Assembly (NCBI GenBank): GCA_001599715.1
Contig: BCHU01000002.1
Location: forward strand, 1,240,001-1,304,000
Source of the DNA: Phaeotremella fagi
Taxonomy: Eukaryota > Basidiomycota > Tremellomycetes > Tremellales > Phaeotremellaceae
Direction: 5' to 3'
Length of the DNA: 64,000 nucleotides
Made by a program: the position numbers and the translations under genes. Shown here in pieces: positions 10,935-23,071 of the stretch (positions within the stretch are counted from its first letter, which is position 1; the number at the start of each line of letters is the position of its first letter). Under the pieces are notes generated by a model that searched no databases, was not told the DNA's origin, and saw only the letters and a program-made list of their open reading frames with translations.

Positions 10935-11849
10935 GGTGATGTGATTGAGGACGATTCAATAGGTAGCAAGAGATGATGATGATGGATTGAATCTAGTCCT
11001 TGTGAGGATTGTTTGATGGAATCAAGAAACGAAGAAATGTGATGATGACGGGTGTTTCGGCGATTGAATAACTTCCTTCCCTTCCACCCAGATCTCTAAA
11101 GATATGTGCTCCTCCACTCGAGATGTATTCCCAAAAGATATAGATATAGATAGAAGTGAAGAGATGTAGATGGACCCAGTGAAGATGTGGATTGTATTGA
11201 TAATCGGTGACGACCGTAAAAAGAGAAATCAAGGTGAAGTTGATGAATGGTTCATTGAATGATTTGTTGTTGCCTTTGATAGAATAGTAATATAGTGATA
11301 GTAAAAGAATTGGAAATGATGAAAGGAAGACAATAACCAAAATGTGATCAGGGTGAATGAGTCAAGATACTCTACCAGCGTATATGCGAAATTACGGTAA
11401 ATTAACAACCTATCTGAGAACCAATGAATAAATGATTGAATGATAAATCCAGCCGAAAAAGCCAAGAGGCGGTGCTTAAGTTGTGCCTAGGGGAAGGTAG
11501 GGGTAGCTGAGGCGGAGACGGAAAAAGAGGCAGAGGTAAAGAAGAGGCTAGTGAAAAGGTTGTGTTCTTAAGGAGCTGTGTAGGATGTAAGTGATGTTGT
11601 ATGGTGGTTGAAGATGATATTCCTTGCTGGCTGACTGACTTATTTGACTTGTACCTACTGCACTTGATTCTCTTCCAATAAGTAATTCCTAAGTAACTTT
11701 ATTTGCCACCGATTTGTTATAGTCTGAGTTAAACTCACTACGCTGGGCGGTGTTACGTTTTTAACATCCAGTGTGGCACTTGTTGAAGTGGAGGTGTCAA
11801 CAAAGTTGACTTTACGTTGCCTTATTGTTAATCTTCTAATCCTCACACC
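10935..11849. promoter_or_regulatory. Shared divergent upstream region of CRZ1 and the TFIIIC subunit
   Basis: About 915 bp, long for this window. On the CRZ1 side it holds several short minus-strand reading frames (10993-11465) that look like uORF-bearing leader rather than protein genes. Between 11466 and 11548 there are four GAGGC pentamers in the same orientation (11466, 11509, 11527, 11544). GNGGC is the core of the yeast calcineurin-dependent response element, so autoregulation by Crz1 is possible but unproven. None of the four matches the full GNGGC(G/T)CA element. Confidence 0.4.
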
Positions 11850-14800
11850 ATGCCATCAAGACCACGTCCAGTCATCTTGACATCAAAATCACTACCTGGT
11901 ACCATATCAACCACTTCAAATACAACTCTAAAATGGAACGATGACGGTCAATGTTTGATAGTTCATAAGAAAGGTGTCACCTTAGCTGTAAGCAGAGCTT
12001 TGACTATAAACCACAGCACTAACAATCAACGAACAACAGACTCCCTACCTAACCTCAACACTCCCAGCCCCAGTCAACCTAGATCTCAATAAAGACGTAG
12101 ATCTACCAACCCTATCATCAGGTACAGGAAACGATAAGCTGAAAACCCAGAATAGGGTTCATGGGAAGGGTAAAAATAAAGAAATCTATGATGACGATGA
12201 TCAGATGGTTGATCCTGATCTCCAAGATGGGATTGAAGGTGGTGATCAACTAGGGGAGAGTTCTGGTTCAAGTCGGAAAGTCAGGAAGGCTAGGGATGGG
12301 GAGGTTAATTGGTGGATCAATGGGGTTGAGGTTGAGAGAGGGAGAGGGAGAGAGGATTTATATGGTTGGTCCGAGGTTGGAGGTAAGGTGTTTTTCGGAT
12401 AGAAACGAGATGATAGCTTACCCTCTTTAGATGAACATAGTTCTGTTATAATGGAAAAAGAGAGATACATCAGATCAGCTATATGGTCTCCATCCGGTGT
12501 TGATGATATTGGAGGGTGAGTTGATATCGATAGTCAAACTGATACACCTAGATGTCTGCTGGTCATCCTCACAAGCTTTTTTCAAGTTTCAGTCTACACT
12601 CCCCGAAGTGATCCATACACCAAACAGTTCGTTGAGGTATGTCACTGATTTTGATAATTCGCCATAAATCTCATTCCTTTAGATTGCCGATCTTACACTA
12701 GAAACCAAACGTTTGTTATCTCCAGCATCAGTCAAGGAAGCACCTACTCCTGAAATGATGCTCGAAATGAGGACTTCCAGTACGTTGTCATTCTCTGATT
12801 TAGACCCAATCCGCTAACGAGATAGGTATGGATTGGTCCAAGGCTCTACCTCTGCCTTCCATGTTGGGTATTGACGGTAGTCTGCTAGCGTTAGCAAGTA
12901 GAGCTGGAAAGATAGCGCTTTGGTCGTAAGTGACAGATTTTACGGTAACAGATCAGAACTGACGATTGGCAACGGTAGATATGATGTTGGCCGTCGGTTT
13001 GAGCGGATTGCACTTACTCAAATTGATCGCGGATGGGCCACGGAAATGTCATGGTCCGATTGGACGGTTGTTGATGAAAGAACTTGTGGGTTTGGACTTC
13101 GATTCATGAAAGAAGCTAACCTGTTCAGGTCGATGTCAACTGGCTCTCGTCGGATCTGATGGATCGGTGTCAATACTTCCTGTTGAGCGTATTGCAGTGA
13201 ACAACGATGAGAGATCTCGGAAGTGGAATCTCGAAATTGGCAAAGTTGAGACTGTCGATCCGGGTGATAAACGAGGAATCGGTGCTGTCTCATGGCTCAA
13301 GGTGTGTTCAAGGGAACAGCAAGTTTACTTTCATGTTGATACAACTCGTCTAGCATGGGATATTAGCTTGGACTAAACCTGGATCTCTCCATCTTTGCCA
13401 TGTCAAACAACAGTCTGGAGTGGATACTGTTGCATGGGAAGGAGTCAGGTCATTCCGTTTGACTCCTGTTGGAAATTGGGCAGGAGCTAATGGATTAACT
13501 CCTTGTGTTGGTAGGTGATGAATTTTAGCATAAGTTTACTTCGCTCATCACCCACTCCTGACAGGCATGTACCAACCGACCTCAACTGCCTTAGTAATAA
13601 CCCTATCGTCTCTTTCGCACTACATCCTCCATTCCCTTCTCACCCTTCCAACTCTGGCGGATAAAATAGAAACCCTTGGATTGAATTTATCAGCAAGAGA
13701 TGTGTTCTTGAATTACGTCCACGAAGATTATATGGTAAGAAATAGATTCAGATTAGGTCATACAGCAGATAATGGGTTTACGGCTTTTACCAGTGGATGG
13801 ACTGGATTAGGGAATGGTTGGGGTGAAGCTGTTTGTTGGATTGGAGAGTGAGTTGAAAGCTCGTTGAAAGGCTCATAACTCACACCTGTTAGACCGACAA
13901 ATTTCCATAATCTCGATTCAGCTACTGAGGGTGTAAGAGCTATCAGTTTCATTGTAGCAGATTTAGGTTCAAGTCTACCGAAAGAGGACGTTGGTTTGAT
14001 AGACCATCTAAAGGGACTTTTCAAAGCACCACCTAATCGTAAGTCTCATCTCAAGTCGAATGATACTGACTACTGGTATTAGTTTTATCCACCTCGCCAA
14101 TGAAAATCTTGACTCCAGCCACTTTGCATATACTTTCCTCACCTGATCCTTCGGTCTGGGGCCAACAACTCCTTGAATTACTGAAATCCGGCGCGGAATC
14201 TCTGATCGATGAATCGAATCGTGATTTGTATGCTGGGTTATGGGATGCTAACGGATTAAATGGTTTACGTCTACGATTGGTCTTATGTCATTGGTGTGCT
14301 GTATGTTATAGTTCCTTGATACTTAACACTTATACTGATGCCTCCATTTCAGAGAGTTTTCCCGAGTTTGGTAACGGAATTTAAAGCTCTTATTGTGGAT
14401 TTAACGAGAATCATCCGATTCAACGTCAACTTAATTCTCATCAAATGGATAGCTAGATATATTGAAAAATCCACTCGTAAGGCATTTCTATATTCAAAAA
14501 TGAATTATATCTGATCGTCATCAGGACCGTTGAGTAAAGAAGATCGTGACTTCCTTCCGTTATTGCTTTCAAATCATGCAGCTCTAGGTGGTGATTCAGA
14601 ATCAATATCATCCCAGATTGGAATCATCCACACTGGGCTATCGAGTGTCAACGTCGGTGATGCATCTGGTGATGTCGAAATCTGTCCTGCTTGTGGTGAG
14701 AGTGTCGGTATGGAGAATGGAGGAATTTGCAAGAAAGGTCATGAATGGGGTAAGTTTTACACTGATTCTCATCAACATGGTACTGGTACTGACTCAATTG

Positions 14801-15051
14801 TAGCTCGATGTTCAATCTCACAACAATTAATCACCACCCCGCAATACAAAGTCTGTACATCCTGTACAGAGATCGCTTTACTCTCAAAGAGACAATTCCA
14901 TCATCCTAGAGCTATTGAGATTGACGGCGAGGGGAAGGAGAAGGTCTTGAATCGTGGGGTGGACGGGGGTGGCTCGAGTTTACTGGAGATACTGCTTGAA
15001 GCAGCTTTTGGGTGTTTGTGCTGTGGTGGAAGATGGGTTAGAGCTGTTTAG
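11850..15051 (+). CDS. Transcription factor IIIC 90-kDa-type subunit (TFIIIC-delta / zf-TFIIIC)
   Basis: I can thread about 15 exons in frame through 14 short introns. The N-terminus (LKWNDDGQCLIVHKKGVTLAV) begins a WD-like propeller. Typical blade pieces follow: IRSAIWSPSGVDDIGG, then GCLLVILTSFFQVSVYTP, KQFVEIADLT, MLGIDGSLLALASRAGKIALW and QLALVGSDGSVSILP. The C-terminus is a zinc-binding module, EICPACGES...CKKGHEW joined to ARCSISQQLI...CTSCTEI and a final CLCCGGRW, as in the zf-TFIIIC family. TFIIIC recognises A and B boxes of tRNA genes and recruits TFIIIB for RNA polymerase III. It is the counterpart of yeast Tfc8/human GTF3C4-type subunits by domain layout; exact orthology is uncertain. 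It shares its upstream region with CRZ1. Confidence 0.8.
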
Positions 15052-15288
15052 AGTGATCAGTGATGCCTGCCACGGAGCGGAGCTCTGTTAACCGTTAAAT
15101 ACCGTTTACGTAACTCCCTACCATCTTAACCGGCTCTTGTTACCAAAACCGAGTTTTACCGCGCAACCTGTGGCCTGTAGCGAACTCCCAGCCATGGACC
15201 ATGGACCAGATGGATCTTATGACTTTTTATCTTTACTTTCCTGTTCTTCACAGAAATTTCTTCTGAACACCACATCTAAATAACGACA

Positions 15289-17537
15289 ATGGGTCCAGCT
15301 CGTAAGTGAACAATCGAAGCAAAGACGTCTGCTCTATCCTGACTCTGAACTAGAAAAACACGTTCTCAACTCCCACCACACCTTGGTCGTAGATTCCTTG
15401 AAGGGATTGGTAACGCTCAACCCATCAATTAAACTGGACGAAGGTCAAAGAGGTAAGTCAAAATAATCTCCACACCAAATCAAAAGCTAAACAAAAAAAC
15501 TGTTAACAGTAATCTACACCCCACCAACCAAATCGTCCAGAGTAGCCCTAATCTCAGGCGGTGGATCAGGCCATGAACCCGCCCACGCAGGGTTCGTAGG
15601 TCAAGGACTCTTAGACGCAGCCGTTTGCGGTAACATCTTCGCTTCACCCAACGTAGCCCAAATTCGTCGCGGTATCGATCTAGTCACCCGTGAAAAGGGC
15701 GCTTTGATCGTCGTGATGAATTATACTGGTGACGCTTTGCATTTCGGTCTTGGGGTTGAACAACATCGAAGTTCGGGGGCTCCTGGTGATGCTAGGGTTT
15801 TGTTGGTTGGTGATGATGTCGCTGTGGGTCGTCAACAGGGTAGTATCGTTGGTAGACGGTTAGTCATGCTTTATGTCTAGAGGAGGGTGGTGACTGATAT
15901 GTTTGGATGGTAGTGGTTTAGCAGGAACTATTTTAGTTTATAAAATCGCTTCTGCCTTATCTGATCAGGGTGGGGATTTGGACGCGGTCGAGAACGTCGC
16001 GAAATATGTTACTACTCGACTTGGGACTCTTGGGGTCGGTCTTGAGCATTGTCATGTATGTCTAGCCTACTATCGCCATGGGGAGTAAAACTGATTGATG
16101 ATGATCATTAGGTACCTGGAACTGGAGCTTCGGAATCTCATTTGAACGCTGATGAATTCGAATTGGTCAGTTGTTTGTTTGTAATGTTTTTTTAGATGAC
16201 ATGTAACTGATAGACAATAGGGTATGGGAATTCACAACGAACCAGGAACTTCCAAACTTCCACTCAAGACCGTTGCTGAGCTTGTTGACACGATGCTCGG
16301 TAAAATCGTCGATACGACTGATCCAGATCGTTCCTTCGTTCCATTCAAGAACGACGGGACTGATGAAGTCGTCCTTCTCGTTAACGATCTCGGTGCTATC
16401 AGTGAATTAGAGATGGGTGGTATCACCAATGAAGGTATGTCCAAAACGCTACAGACTCGAATTAACGCCTCTGCAGCTGTTAAATGGCTTCAAGAGAAGA
16501 AGATCAAAGTCCGCAGAGTCCTCTCTGGAACTTACATGACTTCACTCAACATGCCTGGTTTCTCACTCACCCTGCTGCTCTTACCAACCGCCGGTGAACC
16601 ATACAGTTCAAAAGAGATTTTGGGTTTACTCGACGCACCTGCCAGTGCACCAGGTTGGAAATGGACAGCACCAGCTGAACCAGGTGTTATCAGTGATAAA
16701 GTTGAAGAAGTCGTTGCTAAACATGTTAAAGAGGTTGATCTAGCTGGTAGGTCATCTATTCTCATATCCAGTTTGGAATGATAGCTGACGAAATTTATTA
16801 GCTTCCGATCCAACCGAATTCATCTCAGCAATCAAGAGAGCATGTCATGCTCTTATCGAGGCCGAACCTGAACTCACCAAACAAGATCAAATCGCAGGAG
16901 ACGGTGATGCAGGTCTAACTCTTGAAGCTGGTGCTAAGGGATTGCTCAAAGCGATTCAAGAAGGTAGATTGACTGGTAAAAACGTTATCGAAGATATCAA
17001 CGTTATCGCTGAAGTCGTCGAGGAGGATATGGGAGGTACTTCCGGTGCTCTTTATTCGTATGTCTCCCCCTTTTTTACGGTTGTTCTTTGTGACTGATTT
17101 GTGAAATAGAATCTTCTTCGCTGGTTTGGGTAAAGCTTTACGTGACGCTGCTGCTTCTTCTAAAACTACCACTCCAGAAGTATGGTCCAAAGCAGGTGCC
17201 GAAGCTTTAACGACATTGTACAAATGTAAGTCAACAATCAACTTCTTCTAGCGGGACTGCGCTAAAACAAAAATCATAAACAGACACCAGAGCCAGACCA
17301 CCATCGAGAACGATGGTCGACCCACTCGAAGCCTTCATCGAATCCCTCCCATCAAAAGGTCTCAACGCGTCCGCTGACGAAGCTTACAAAGCCGCCGAGA
17401 AGACTAAAGAATTAGTCGCTAAAGCTGGTAGAGGCGCTTATGTCAATCAAGAGGATTTGAAGGCTAGGATGGTCCCTGATCCTGGAGCTTGGGGGATTTG
17501 GAGGATCGTTGATGGTTTACGTGGTTGGGAGAAGTAG
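15289..17537 (+). CDS. DAK1: Dihydroxyacetone kinase (ATP-dependent, DhaK+DhaL)
   Basis: The first exon is only 13 nt (MGPA-) and joins to 15354. Later exons join to give a protein of about 590 residues, normal for eukaryotic DAK. The DhaK domain has ALISGGGSGHEPAHAGFVG, NIFASPN, the NYTGD substrate loop, HVPGTGASE and GMGIHNEPGTSK, whose His region is the site of the covalent hemiaminal with DHA in the family. The C-terminal DhaL domain has the Mg-ATP-binding DGDAGLTLEAG and MGGTSGALYS motifs and ends GAWGIWRIVDGLRGWEK. It phosphorylates dihydroxyacetone (and glyceraldehyde) in the cytosol, for glycerol use and DHA detoxification. Its 3' end converges on a HAD phosphatase gene 140 bp away. 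Confidence 0.95.
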
Positions 17538-17676
17538 GGCGTGGGCCTTTTGATTTGATTGGGAAAAGAAATTTCGTTTTGGGTTGGTATAGTAGTATGC
17601 ATAATGGTTTCTTTTCCGTGTTCAATTCTAAAGTTGGATTGATCGGTACATGAAATTCGACTTGATGAAATCATAA

Positions 17677-18870
17677 TCAAACTCCAAAAGTTATTCCCCA
17701 ACGTGAAGGATCCCAATCTTCCAGAGATTCAAGAATCTCTTTCGACCCATAACTCTCACCAGGAGCGAGGGCTAGTAACTCAGGATCCGGGATCCAAATC
17801 ACTGTAATGGAGTAAGTATCAGGTGGATTGGAGGAGAAACATACCGTTCATCCCTGCTGCTACACCAGCTTGAACTCCCTGATACTAGTCAGTTAATGCG
17901 TAGAGAGATTGGAGCCGACTTACAGGTCTAGCATCTTCAAAAACTAGTCCACGGGTACGTTCCAATTTCTGGGCTTCAGTACATGAATCTGCCGTACCGA
18001 CATCACGACCTGATAGTGTTTTCATCAACATCCAAATCTAAAACAAGGGAGCGAAAGACGACTGACCCAAAGTATGCGCAGCAGCCAAGAAAATATCTGG
18101 ATAGGGTTTCCCACGTCCTGGTTTGATCTCTTTCGAATCGGCTGTTAGGATGGAGAGTTTTGGGAAACATTCAAAGATCTCTGGGAGATGGGACTTTTGG
18201 GTTTTTTAGTGGGTGTTGGGTTTGGTTTTTACTTACGGTTTTCATTATTAGATTATCATATTTTGAGCCTGTAGCTAATGCTATTGGGATCCCAGCATCA
18301 TACTGAATCACAATCAGACACGAGTGTGTATTCCAGACCTACCAATCCACGAACGAGTTTTAATGCTCCCTTCATTGGTGGGACACTCTTCCATAGTTCA
18401 TCTTGCATCTCCCTCCTCTCTTTCAAATAATCTTCCACTGATAGTTGCTCTGATAAACCGGGGAACGAGGAGATGATATATTGAGCTGCTAGTTCTTGGG
18501 CTATGGTTTTTTTGGAGGTTATTAGTAATTGATAGATTTGTTAGGGTTTGACCCACTTTTACCCATGACTCCAGCTTTGATCTCCCAGGTCATCGTTAGT
18601 CCATATCTGGCTAGAATCTTATCTGCTTTTTCATCAGTTTTGTTCTTGATTATTTTTTTGTAAGAATTTAAACCCACTCGTGACATCTGTATAAATTCTT
18701 TCTGAATCACTGTTTAATGTTAGTCAGTCAGAACCATTGGACGATCAATCAATCCCTCACACTAATCGAATCTGTTAGAACTGGTTTTCCATAGTGTTAG
18801 TAGTTATACACGTACTCAGTAATCCGTCCATGTCAAAGATGACATATTCGATTTTGGGGTTCGCCGACAT
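17677..18870 (-). CDS. HAD-like phosphatase (GS1/HDHD1, pseudouridine-5'-phosphatase-like group)
   Basis: Start at 18870: MSANPKIEYVIFDMDGLL, the HAD nucleophile motif DxD. After a roughly 100-nt intron comes DSERIYTDVTTDKILARYG, recovered only if a 54-nt intron (donor GTGGGT, CTGAT branch) is removed; then MTWEIKAGVMGK. Further exons give LATGSKYDNLIMKT (motif II Ser/Thr region), ADSKEIKPGRGKPYPDIFL (motif III Lys) and GLVFEDARP (motif IV, Asp), then VIWIPDPELLALAPGESY and the stop at 17677. This order and spacing fit the fungal GS1-like (YKL033W-A) and HDHD1 group, which dephosphorylates small sugar phosphates or pseudouridine 5'-phosphate. The substrate is not predictable. The first exon's donor is my least certain joint. 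Confidence 0.8.
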
Positions 18871-19547
18871 TATGGGAGTGGTTGTAGAAATGTAAATGCA
18901 GAATTGAATTAGGCACTCTCAGTTCACTCTTTATAAATTTCGTAGCATGTTCAAGGAGCCTTCATTTTTGTGTTTTGCATTCAGTCACAGGATGGTTATC
19001 CATTACCAAGTTTGTTTTTAAAGATGACTATGCCAGAGTGATGAAGCTGAATAGCTCATGAAAGAGTCACATTAAGCTCGAGTGATTGGGGTGGAAGCTC
19101 AAAAGTGTAATCAAGCGCCCGTGCGTGCTAAGAAGAAAGGAGTCCCATAAGCCCATTCATCCATTTGGTTATTCGAACATCTTCTACGATTAGACAGCCT
19201 TAGGTGTACTCAGCCTAATCGTCCTGATAAGTAACTCAATACATTGTAGAAACAGAAACAACCAACAATCAACTCGCCTTTTTACCCCAACTTCACCTGC
19301 GCCCCTGCTTTACGCATTTGCGCCCTAAAGGAAGTTTGGTAAGTTAAGGTAATTAGAGCTCGAGGCACGGGGATCGTCTGCAGTCTTGTTGTCACGTAGT
19401 CGCATAGCCGCGCCATATTTACCCATAACTACAGGTAAGATTTTACTACCTTAAAAACAAATCAGACAAGACGCGAAAAAGTCAGCTTCATCTCTTCTAT
19501 TATTATCGCCTTTTGGTTTTTTCACCTGTTATCTGTAAATCCAGTAG
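18871..19547. promoter_or_regulatory. Divergent upstream region, HAD phosphatase / epimerase-exostosin fusion
   Basis: About 680 bp between divergent starts. Pyrimidine-rich leader sequence precedes the fusion gene (19488-19545). I see no further gene. A GC-richer stretch lies at 19300-19420. Confidence 0.35.
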
Positions 19548-22500
19548 ATGAGTACTATGGTAAGAAGACTGCGGCAACTGTATTTCGTTGGAGCTACACT
19601 TGCTGTTTGCGGTTGTTTAATTGTTATTGCTGGTCGAACCGTGAGTTTCATCATACCATCAAAAACCATCAGAGGTCCAAGCTGAACAATGTCGTTGTCG
19701 TTTCGTTAGACTGGCTCACCATATGTGATACCAGCTTGGAATTCTGAGGAATTCGACGTTAATGTTAAAGTTGGTACCAATCAAGATGTCGAGACGACGT
19801 CTGGAGGTCGAATATTGTTAACGGGTGGTATGGGTAATATTGGTGAGTCATGTTTTCGTTGACATGGTTTCTGATCGGTTAGGGACGACGTTGTTACCAA
19901 GATTAACGAAAACATACGACGTGACTGTTCTTGATTTGGCACCTGTTCCATCAGATTACCCTCTCGACGCTAGGACGACATATGTCAATGGTGATATCAG
20001 AGACACAGCTTTGGTCGAATCTCTGATAACTGCAGATATGGTCGGTGTACTCAATTTAGCTGCTGTGTCAAGGGTTCTACCTTGTTTAGAAGACGTACCA
20101 GGTTGTCATAGCGTTAACGTCGACGGAACTGGTTCACTTTTGAAAGCGTTAAGACAGACTTCCAGTCAAGCTTGGTTCATTCAAACCTCAAGTCGAGAGG
20201 TCTACGGTTCAGTTGGAGAAGACGCTGTCGTTGAATCAAGTCCCAAAAATCCACTCAACGAATATGGAAAATCTAAATTAGGATCTGAATACGAGGTTGA
20301 AGCTGCTGTCAAACTCAGTCCATTACGAGCTATCATCGTTCGTTTGTCAAGTGTTTACGGTGGTCCTAGGGATATTCCAGAACGATTGGTACCAGTGTTC
20401 GTCAGGGCTGCTTTAGCTGATCAACCACTACAAATTGTTGGTGGGAATCAGGATTTGGATCTACTTAATATCGAAGATTGTGTCGATGGATTCATGGCTG
20501 CTGTAGCGAAGCTTGAAGGAATGAGGAAGCAAGCATTCACAAACTGGAGAAATCGACATTATCTGGAAGATTTCAACTTGCTATCCGGACAAAACACTTT
20601 GGCTTCGGATCTGATTCGAAAGATATTCGAAAAAACGAATTCTGCTTCTCCAGTTCAAACGGTTAAATCAGATGCTAGGATGCCAGCAAGATTCGCAGGT
20701 GATCCATCGAAAGCTACGAAAGGTTTAGGTTTCACTGCTCGTGTAGACATCGATGCTGGTTTACAAAAGATCGTTAATCGACATCGACAATCATACAAAG
20801 CTTACGCTGAAAAATTCGTCGCTACACAATGCGATGTTACGACACCCGTCGATAGAATAAACGCAAATGTCGAATTATTAGATCAATGTGAAGTTATAAT
20901 CGCTGTTGAAGCAGATGGAGTTGTGCATCAGATCAAGAAACGGGCAGAAAACGAATTATACGCAGAAGCTGATATGAACAAAGAAGCGAATGTCTTTAGA
21001 ATCAAATATGACAAGGAGAAGGGAACTCTCCACTTTGATGATTATGGATGGTCGTTGGCTATCAATGGATCAGAGATATGGCGGGCTGCTGATGCAACCA
21101 TGTTCAAAATGGAGGTGAGTTATTGAATCGAGAGCAAAGCTAATCTTTAGGTCAACCCAGTTGCTGGAAATTTCCGACTAATCGATGCTGCTAATGACAA
21201 AATGTTAACTGCTTATTCTCAAAAAGACCAAATTCTCTTCGAGGCTCAAGAACGAAAACCGGATCTGTATAACTGGAGAATGAGTACGATTTGTTGTTCA
21301 GGTTCGGGCCCTTGGCCATTTGTTAAAGATGATTGTGAGTGTGGTCTAATGATTATCAACTGATCTTTGCAGATATTGAAGGGGATATACGATGGGGCTC
21401 GTCACCATATATACCTTTCGAAAGCAGTAATCGTCACTATCAATGTCTAGAAGTTAAAAAATCTTTGGCAAGAACTCAATTGACAAGTCCAGCTCCGATC
21501 ATGGGCAACATCTTGAATTGGAAACAACGAAGTCTACCCGCATGTTGGAACGATTGCAACAACCCCCTTGTTTGCGTTAAAACGGATGAATGTCGTTGTG
21601 TACCAACCGATCAATGTAAAGCACCGAAATCAACTTCCATGTCAGTCGTCAAACCCAAACCAGACCCATCGGCTAGTCTTGTGGATTTAGTCGCAGCAGG
21701 CGATTGGAGGGATATCCTTTTACCTCAAGGTCGACAACAATTGATCTCAGCCCCCGACTTGATCAAGGTTCACGTAGTCACTGGATACGCTCAAGAAGCA
21801 GAATCAGAATCTCAAAGTTGTCACAGTTTACAACCTTTGAACTGTATGTCGGCGGATGCTGTTCTTTATCGAGCTCTGCGAACGGTCTCTGTCCCAGCGG
21901 AGGAGGCTGACTTGATTATTTATCCAATTTATCAAAATTGTGGTCCAGAAACCTGGACGGCGATTATTGAAATGGGGAAGAAGTATCCAAACAAACCTGT
22001 TTCATTGGCTGTCACGTATGATTGGGGATTGTGTTGGCATTTCGATTGGTAGGTTGATCAATCTGAATTCATTACTGACAATCAGGGACATTTGGGCAAA
22101 ACGTCTAAATTACGATCCCGTCACACCAATCTCTCCACTTCTCAACAATTCAATCCTATGGTCAGTCATGGGAGATTACAACACCCCATGTGCCAGACCT
22201 CAACAAGATGTCATCATCCCATCTAGATCTTGTCAAAGTAAAAACCTTGTTGAGGCGTTCGGTGACTTGAGCAAAGTTAAACCGTCACGGGATAGAAGTC
22301 TGCTCTTAACTTTCAAAGGAAGTTCTTGGGGTACTGGTCGTATTACGAGAAATCGTTTGACTTGCAGAACAAGATATGACGGTGGGGATTCAATGTGGGA
22401 TTGGTCGTCTAAAGAATATATGGGGATCTTGAATGATTCTAAATTCTGTCCATTGCCTCGTGGGACCACTGGTAGGTCTACTTTCTCATTAATCGAGTTT

Positions 22501-22856
22501 CAAAGCTGAACATAACCGTAGGTTGGTCAACACGAACATCCGATGTCATCTACGCCGGCTGTATCCCAGTCTTACTAGCTGATGGATCCCTCTTCCCCTT
22601 CTCTGATATCATAGACTGGACGAAAATCTCCATAAGAATAGATCCAACAGATATCGACCATATCGAAGAAATCCTCATGGCGATCCCTCTAGAGGAAGTC
22701 GAAAGAATTCAAAGAAACATGTTGTTAATCAGGGAAGCTTTCATTTATTCTCTCGACGGTCGTCAGGAAGATGAGATCAACCGAAAAGGTCCTTTATTCT
22801 TTACCTTACATTCTACGGCTATGAGACTTTCTTCAGTCTGGCCACAATTATCATAG
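19548..22856 (+). CDS. Fusion: NAD-dependent sugar-nucleotide epimerase/dehydratase + exostosin-type (GT47-like) glycosyltransferase, type II membrane protein (1,012 aa)
   Basis: Seven exons: 19548-19640, 19710-19842, 19883-21114, 21151-21334, 21373-22048, 22086-22471 and 22522-22856; the total is divisible by three. A short basic N-terminus and a hydrophobic anchor (LYFVGATLAVCGCLIVIAG, residues ~11-29) give type II topology. Next comes an extended-SDR domain: ILLTGGMGNIGTTLL (GxxGxxG), GDIRD, LNLAAVS, QTSSREVYGS and the catalytic NEYGKSK (YxxxK), then a link of about 200 residues. A Cys-rich, EGF-like block (ACWNDCNNPLVC...CRCVPTDQC) precedes a glycosyltransferase of exostosin style: ADLIIYPIYQNC, LLTFKGSSWGTGR, SKFCPLPRGTTGWS and DVIYAGCIPVLLADGS. 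All key motifs are intact. Inferred role: make and transfer a sugar in the ER/Golgi lumen. Confidence 0.85.
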
Positions 22857-23071
22857 TTTCCCCATATATCGTCAAATTTTCATCGTTCCGTCATAGACAT
22901 TTCATATCTCATGGGTTTCATTTTTGGATGTATTGCATTAAATGACATCACCTGTTCTCATTGCTCTCAATCTCAATCCTGCAAACGGTACAAAGGTAAT
23001 CTCTCAAAATGACGAAAAGCATAATGCATACAGTACAAGTTCCTGTCTGACGAGACCGAGTTTCTAAAAAA

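Noticed and set aside
18522..18710. Open frame beginning MIQKEFIQMSRVG as the N-terminal exon of the HAD gene
   Set aside because: The family motif DSERIYTDVT is in another frame of the same bases and connects to DKILARYG by a good 54-nt intron, so this frame is partly intron read-through.
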